Of a stretch of 9,496 nt of DNA, positions 6,231 to 9,496 are shown piece after piece (within the stretch, counting starts at the first letter, position 1; the number at the start of each line of letters is the position of its first letter). The position numbers and the translations under genes are program-made. The notes under the pieces are model-generated. The model saw only the letters and a list, made by a program, of their open reading frames with translations, was not told the origin of the DNA and ran no database searches. Source of the DNA: Thermoplasmata archaeon (GTDB lineage: Archaea > Thermoplasmatota > Thermoplasmata > Lutacidiplasmatales > UBA184); NCBI GenBank assembly GCA_021828715.1, contig JAJZDF010000013.1, positions 1 to 9,496 on the forward strand, given 5' to 3'.

Positions 6231-6419
6231 CTACTCCGGGGCGTATCTCCGGCAGGCGGCCTCGCCGCAGATCGCGCACGAGGCGCTCGGATCGAGCCGG
6301 AAGTTCCCCGAGGTCCCGATCGGGGCGACCGCCATGTGGTCGGGGGGCAGGTGGCCGCACCGGCACCGGCGCCGAACCGCCCCGGTCGCCGCGAACCCCA
6401 CTTCCGGTCGGGTCGGCAT
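6231..6419 (-). CDS. Small Cys/His-rich putative zinc-binding protein
   Basis: The gene encodes 62 residues. After a basic N-terminus (MPTRPEVGF...VRRR) comes CRCGHLPPDHM (C19, C21, H23, H28). A linker of about 20 residues follows, then CAICGEAACRRY (C48, C51, C56). Seven metal-type ligands in two clusters suggest one or two zinc sites. I recall short archaeal proteins with C-x-C-G-H...D-H and C-x-C endings, but cannot name a family. The ATG at 6419 is supported by a TATA-like TTTAGA about 28 bases upstream; a GTG at 6437 in the same frame would add six residues. Codon use is GC-rich like its neighbours. It lies 58 bases downstream of elp3 on the same strand and six bases from the convergent SRPBCC gene. 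The function is unknown. Confidence 0.65.
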   Translation of the reverse strand: MPTRPEVGFAATGAVRRRCRCGHLPPDHMAVAPIGTSGNFRLDPSASCAICGEAACRRYAPE

Positions 6420-6444
6420 CGTCCCCGCCCGGGGCACCGGCGGG

Positions 6445-6450
6445 TCTAAA
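6445..6450 (-). promoter_or_regulatory. TATA-like element of the small Cys/His-rich gene
   Basis: The minus strand reads AAAGCTTTAGACC here, with TTTAGA centred about 28 bases before the ATG at 6419. It lies in the 58-base gap after elp3, so the small gene may be transcribed separately from the upstream operon. Confidence 0.5.
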
Positions 6451-6477
6451 GCTTTCGCGCGAGGCGGATGGTTCCGC

Positions 6478-8013
6478 CTACGGGGCGAGGGGCTTCGACA
6501 TCCACGGCCCGTCCGCGGCGTAGCCGAGCGATCGGTAGTACGGGCGGGTGCCGACGGCGCTCGTGACGAAGATCCGGTCGGCGTGGGCGGCCCGGGCCCG
6601 TGCCTCCGCCCGTTCGACGAGCCGCCGTCCGAACCCGAGGTGCTGGTACTCGGTGGGATGTCCCCCTCCCCCGCCGACCGGCACGGAGCGGCCGAGGACC
6701 TTCAGCTCCCGGATGACGGCGGACGGAACGCCCCCGTCGGTGCTGCCCGACGGGAAGCGGAGGCGCAGGAAACCGGCGACGGTGTCGCTCTCGGGCTCCT
6801 CGAACGACAGGAACGTCTCGTCGCCGCCGGAGGCCGGGTAGTCGACCTCGACGGGGCGGAACGCCTCGGGGGGCGGGGTGGCGCGGCGGCCGGGCTCTCG
6901 GCATCGCAGGCAGCGGCAGCGGAGGCCGCGGGCGGCGAGACGGGCGCGGGCGAGCTCCCGGATGTTGCTCGAGCGGACGCCGTCGGCGACCAGGCGAGAC
7001 GGGATGTCCCGCTGGATCCGCTGGATGCGGACCCACGGCGGCACGATCTCCTTCATCCGCGCCAGCAGGTCGGCGGCCGTCTCGACGTCGTACGGGCGGT
7101 AACGGCCGGCCTTCCACTCGTCGTAGAGCCCGGTTCCCGGCAGGACGAGGGTCGGGTAGATCTTGAGGAAATCCGGCCGGAACGCCGGGTCCGTCCAGAG
7201 GCGGCGGAAGTCGGCGAGGTCCCGCTCCGGGTCCATCCCCGGCAGCCCGAGCATCAGGTGGAAGCCGACCTTGAGCCCGCGATCCCTCGCCTCTCGGGTC
7301 GCCCGCTCGACGTCCCCGACCCCGTGGGCCCGTCCGACGGTGGCGAGCACCTCGTCCCGCAGGCACTCGACACCCACCTCCACCCGCGTCACCCCCGCGT
7401 CCAAGAGGAACGGCAGCACCCGGCCGTCGCACCAGTCGGGCCGGGTCTCGACGGTGAGGCCGACCATCCGGTGGGCCGCCGACTCGTTCGTGCAGATCGC
7501 CTCGGCGAGGTCCGCAGAGGCACGGCCGTTGAGCCCGTCGTAGATCCCGCGCAGCACCTCCGTCTGGTACGCCCGGGGCCGGGCCGGGAACGTGCCTCCC
7601 ATCACGATCACCTCGACCTTCCCGGTCGGGTGTCCGAGCTCGGTCAGGGTCTGGATCCGGCTCCGGGTGATCGCCGCCGAGTCCCAGCGGAACTGGGCTC
7701 CCCGGAGCGCACTCGGTTCCTCTCCCGTGTAGCTCTGGGGACTCCCGTTCTCCACCCCGCCCGGGCAGTAGGTGCAGCGACCGTGCGGGCAGGTGGACGG
7801 CGCGGTCATCACGGCGACGACCGCGACCCCCGAGAGGGCGCGCGACGGCTTGCGGCGGATCACCCCGTCGTAGACGGCGCGTTCCGCGGGAGGGAGCGAA
7901 TCGATCCAGGTCGCGTTCGTCGGCATCGGTCCCCCCCCGCGGCGGACGGCGGCGAGCTTGGCCCGGTGGATCCCCTCCGGGGTGGTCGCGGGCTCGGGGG
8001 TCACGCCAGCCAC
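6478..8013 (-). CDS. elp3: Elp3-type tRNA uridine-34 modification enzyme (radical SAM / GNAT)
   Basis: This 511-residue protein has the full Elp3 layout. ALSGVAVVAVMTAPSTCPHG leads into the radical SAM cluster motif C75-x4-C80-x2-C83 (CPHGRCTYCPGG). VIVMGGTFP (136-143), GLTVETRPDWC (185-195), VEVGVEC (211-217) and GFHLMLGLPGMDP (250-262) match later barrel motifs. A Cys-rich zinc element, CRCLRC, lies at 366-371. The C-terminal acetyltransferase domain has the acetyl-CoA loop QHLGFGRRLVERAE (457-470) and YYRSLGY (492-498). Archaeal Elp3 makes carboxymethyl-type modification on wobble U34 of tRNA from SAM and acetyl-CoA. The N-terminus before KLAAVRRGG is shorter than usual. GTG 8013 overlaps fni by 13 bases; GTG 8004 would instead give a 4-base GTGA overlap and 508 residues. 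It is the third gene of the ipk-fni-elp3 run and probably translationally coupled to fni. Confidence 0.95.
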   Translation of the reverse strand: MAGVTPEPATTPEGIHRAKLAAVRRGGGPMPTNATWIDSLPPAERAVYDGVIRRKPSRALSGVAVVAVMTAPSTCPHGRCTYCPGGVENGSPQSYTGEEPSALRGAQFRWDSAAITRSRIQTLTELGHPTGKVEVIVMGGTFPARPRAYQTEVLRGIYDGLNGRASADLAEAICTNESAAHRMVGLTVETRPDWCDGRVLPFLLDAGVTRVEVGVECLRDEVLATVGRAHGVGDVERATREARDRGLKVGFHLMLGLPGMDPERDLADFRRLWTDPAFRPDFLKIYPTLVLPGTGLYDEWKAGRYRPYDVETAADLLARMKEIVPPWVRIQRIQRDIPSRLVADGVRSSNIRELARARLAARGLRCRCLRCREPGRRATPPPEAFRPVEVDYPASGGDETFLSFEEPESDTVAGFLRLRFPSGSTDGGVPSAVIRELKVLGRSVPVGGGGGHPTEYQHLGFGRRLVERAEARARAAHADRIFVTSAVGTRPYYRSLGYAADGPWMSKPLAP

Positions 8014-9143
8014 TGCCGACTCTCCCCCGTGATCACGTGGGGGACGCGCCGCAACTCGGCGACCGTCCGCGACCCGGTGAGGAACATCGCGACCTTGAGT
8101 TCGTGGACCAGGTGTTCGAGCTCCTCCCGCGTCTCCCCGTACCCTTGCGACGCGGCGCGGAGGATGCCGCCGGCGGTCCCGGCCGCGGAGGCCCCGAGGG
8201 CGAGGGCGCGGGCGACGTCGAGGCCGCTGCGGACCCCTCCGCTCGCGATGACGGGGAGCCCGAGCGGGAGGAGCTGGACGAGCGAGACCGGAGCGGGGAT
8301 CCCCCAGTCCCAGAACGTCCGTCCGACGCGCGCCTCCCGGCGGGCGCCCTGCTCCAAGGCCCGGTAATGCTCCACGGCGGCGAACGACGTCCCGCCGGTG
8401 CCGCTCACGTCGAACCCCCGGACCCCCCGGGCCCGGAGCTCCTCGGCCACGGCCCGGGAGATCCCGGCCCCCGTCTCCTTGGCGAGAACCGGGATTGCCG
8501 CCGCGAGCTCGGCGATCCGGTCGAGGACGCCGCGGGCGCGGCGGTCGCCCTCGGGCTGGACCATCTCTTGGAGAAAGTTCAGATGGATCGCGAGAACGTC
8601 CGCATGGATCAGCGCCATCGCCCGACGCACCTCGTCGAGGCCCAGCACGGGATCGCCCGGGCGCTGCGGGACGAGCTGGGGAGCCCCGATGTTCGCGAAC
8701 TTGAGGGGGACCGCGTAGTCGGCGACGATCGAGTAGCTCTCGGGGTACTGGCCCTTCACGATCGCGGCCCGTTCGCTCCCGACGCCGAGCGCGACCCCGA
8801 CGTCCGCGGCGGCCCGAGCCAGGTTCTCGTTGATCTTCTTCGCGTCCGGAAAGCCCCCGGTCATCCCGGTGATGACGATCGGGGCGGCGAGACGGTGGCC
8901 CAGCAGATCGGTCGTCGGGTCGACCTCGTCGAAGTCGATGCCGGGCAGCGCCCGGTGGACAAGCTGGATGTCGTCCCAGTACCGGTAGCGGCCCTCGACC
9001 TTCCGCTCCAGCACGACCTTGACGTGCTCGGCCTTACGGTGGCTGAGGTCGAGCCCGGTCGCGTCCGGGGGGATCGGGGGATCTCGCGTGGGCCCAGCTC
9101 CCGTAGACGGATTCCCCTCGCACCGCGCGCGAGAGTTCTCCAT
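8001..9143 (-). CDS. fni: Type 2 isopentenyl-diphosphate delta-isomerase (FMN-dependent)
   Basis: This 380-residue enzyme interconverts IPP and DMAPP in the cytosol, using reduced FMN. Visible motifs are SHRKAEHVKVVLE (34-46), APIVITGMTGGFPDA (87-101), GVGSER (120-125), FANIGAPQL (149-157), HLNFLQEMVQPEGDR (187-201, with the active-site Gln in LQE), KETGAGIS (222-229), DVSGTGGTSF (245-254), ASGGVRSGLDVARALALGA (300-318, FMN phosphate site) and GTAGG. All are typical of the family and it looks intact. The first 33 residues are not conserved and overlap the end of ipk by 110 bases. No ATG, GTG or TTG lies between the ATG at 9143 and the SHRKAEH motif, so this start is the best available. It follows ipk and overlaps elp3, and supplies DMAPP for archaeal isoprenoid lipids. 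Confidence 0.97.
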   Translation of the reverse strand: MENSRARCEGNPSTGAGPTRDPPIPPDATGLDLSHRKAEHVKVVLERKVEGRYRYWDDIQLVHRALPGIDFDEVDPTTDLLGHRLAAPIVITGMTGGFPDAKKINENLARAAADVGVALGVGSERAAIVKGQYPESYSIVADYAVPLKFANIGAPQLVPQRPGDPVLGLDEVRRAMALIHADVLAIHLNFLQEMVQPEGDRRARGVLDRIAELAAAIPVLAKETGAGISRAVAEELRARGVRGFDVSGTGGTSFAAVEHYRALEQGARREARVGRTFWDWGIPAPVSLVQLLPLGLPVIASGGVRSGLDVARALALGASAAGTAGGILRAASQGYGETREELEHLVHELKVAMFLTGSRTVAELRRVPHVITGESRQWLA

Positions 9144-9496
9144 CCTTGAGTCCGCTAATAAGCGCTGCGTCCACGCCGCCCTCGGCGATGGCGAGCATCG
9201 CTCCCACCTTCCCCCGGATCCCTCCCGTCACGTCCGCGGCGCCGGGCGCTGGCCGGAGCCGCTCCAGGGTGGCTGCGTCGATCTCGGGCACCACGCGGGG
9301 TCGGCCCGCGGGGTCCGGCGAGAGGACGCCCGGAACATCGCTGACGAAGAGGGCTCGCGCGGCGGGAAGCTCCGCGGCGAGCCGTACGGCGATCGTGTCG
9401 GCGCTGAGGATCGACCATCCCCAGCTCCGGTCCGGGACCACATCTCCGAACGAGACGGGGACCCGGCCCCCGACCAGGGCGACCCGGAACGGCGTC
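9034..9496 (-). CDS. ipk: Isopentenyl phosphate kinase, C-terminal part (runs off the window)
   Basis: About 153 residues are visible; the N-terminus lies beyond the right edge. The frame reads PFRVALVGGRVPVSFGDVV, then SWGWSILSADTIAVRLA, LFVSDVPGVLS, GAADVTGGIRGKVGAML and ISGLKDGELSRAVRGE. These are the C-terminal motifs of amino-acid-kinase-fold isopentenyl phosphate kinases: the VPVxxGDVV strand, the SxDxI nucleotide-site segment, DVTGGxxGK, and the closing RGE. The enzyme phosphorylates isopentenyl phosphate to IPP in the archaeal mevalonate pathway, and its neighbour Fni then isomerises IPP. Family members end just after the RGE-x-x-G segment, but this one continues for about 22 more residues rich in Pro and Arg, read out of frame over the start of fni, to a TAA at 9034-9036. 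Aspartate or glutamate kinases are less likely, given the neighbour. Confidence 0.93.
   Translation of the reverse strand, partial: TPFRVALVGGRVPVSFGDVVPDRSWGWSILSADTIAVRLAAELPAARALFVSDVPGVLSPDPAGRPRVVPEIDAATLERLRPAPGAADVTGGIRGKVGAMLAIAEGGVDAALISGLKDGELSRAVRGESVYGSWAHARSPDPPGRDRARPQPP

Noticed and set aside
6334..8367. Long open plus-strand frame opposite elp3 and fni
   Set aside because: The translation is low-complexity Arg/Pro/Gly/Ala with no domain, and the opposite strand codes convincingly for Elp3 and Fni. It is a by-product of GC-rich third codon positions.
8037..9149. Open plus-strand frame of 370 codons opposite fni
   Set aside because: It mirrors fni over nearly its whole length, has no motif, and is explained by codon bias.
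1..9496. CRISPR array, defence island, toxin-antitoxin pair or other new system
   Set aside because: No regularly spaced direct repeats were seen, and the genes present are mostly household or ordinary enzymes. No group of unknown genes forms a system.

Overview
The window is very GC-rich and reads as a chromosomal segment of a euryarchaeote-like archaeon, most probably a high-GC member of the Thermoplasmatota (the phylum is an inference). The archaeal evidence is direct. An isopentenyl phosphate kinase gene sits next to a type 2 isopentenyl diphosphate isomerase gene, as in the archaeal mevalonate pathway. There is an archaeal Elp3. Two tRNA genes lack an encoded CCA end. Several genes have a TATA-like element about 25-30 bases before the start codon and no Shine-Dalgarno site, which is the leaderless pattern.

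Layout from left to right. Positions 1-537 hold the 3' part of a degenerate IS66-type transposase, broken by an in-frame TGA. A tRNA-Ala(UGC) gene follows on the minus strand (583-654). Next is a luciferase-like flavin oxidoreductase gene on the plus strand (756-1739). It converges on a large minus-strand gene for a glycoprotein-like surface protein (1798-4263), which has a signal peptide, Ig-like repeats, one C-terminal membrane anchor and a Pro-rich tail. A 135-base divergent intergenic region carries promoters for that gene and for a metallo-beta-lactamase-fold hydrolase (4399-5067). A 9-bp GC hairpin and a minus-strand tRNA-Pro(CGG) gene follow (5120-5194). A Rid-family protein (5284-5766) and an SRPBCC/AHSA1-like protein (5769-6224) lie in tandem on the plus strand.

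The rest of the window is on the minus strand. The putative operon ipk-fni-elp3 runs from the right edge down to 6478. A 62-residue Cys/His-rich protein (6231-6419) follows with its own TATA-like box. IPK and Fni act in sequence: isopentenyl phosphate becomes IPP, and IPP is isomerised to DMAPP for archaeal lipid synthesis. Elp3, which modifies wobble uridine in tRNA, is translationally linked to fni by overlap, although its function is unrelated.

I see no convincing new defence, mobile or biosynthetic system. The points most worth a second look are the TGA at a usually conserved Cys codon in the transposase, the 110-base ipk/fni overlap, a Rid protein lacking the catalytic Arg with a tail reaching the next gene's start, the tiny zinc-type protein, and the orphan repeat-containing surface protein.
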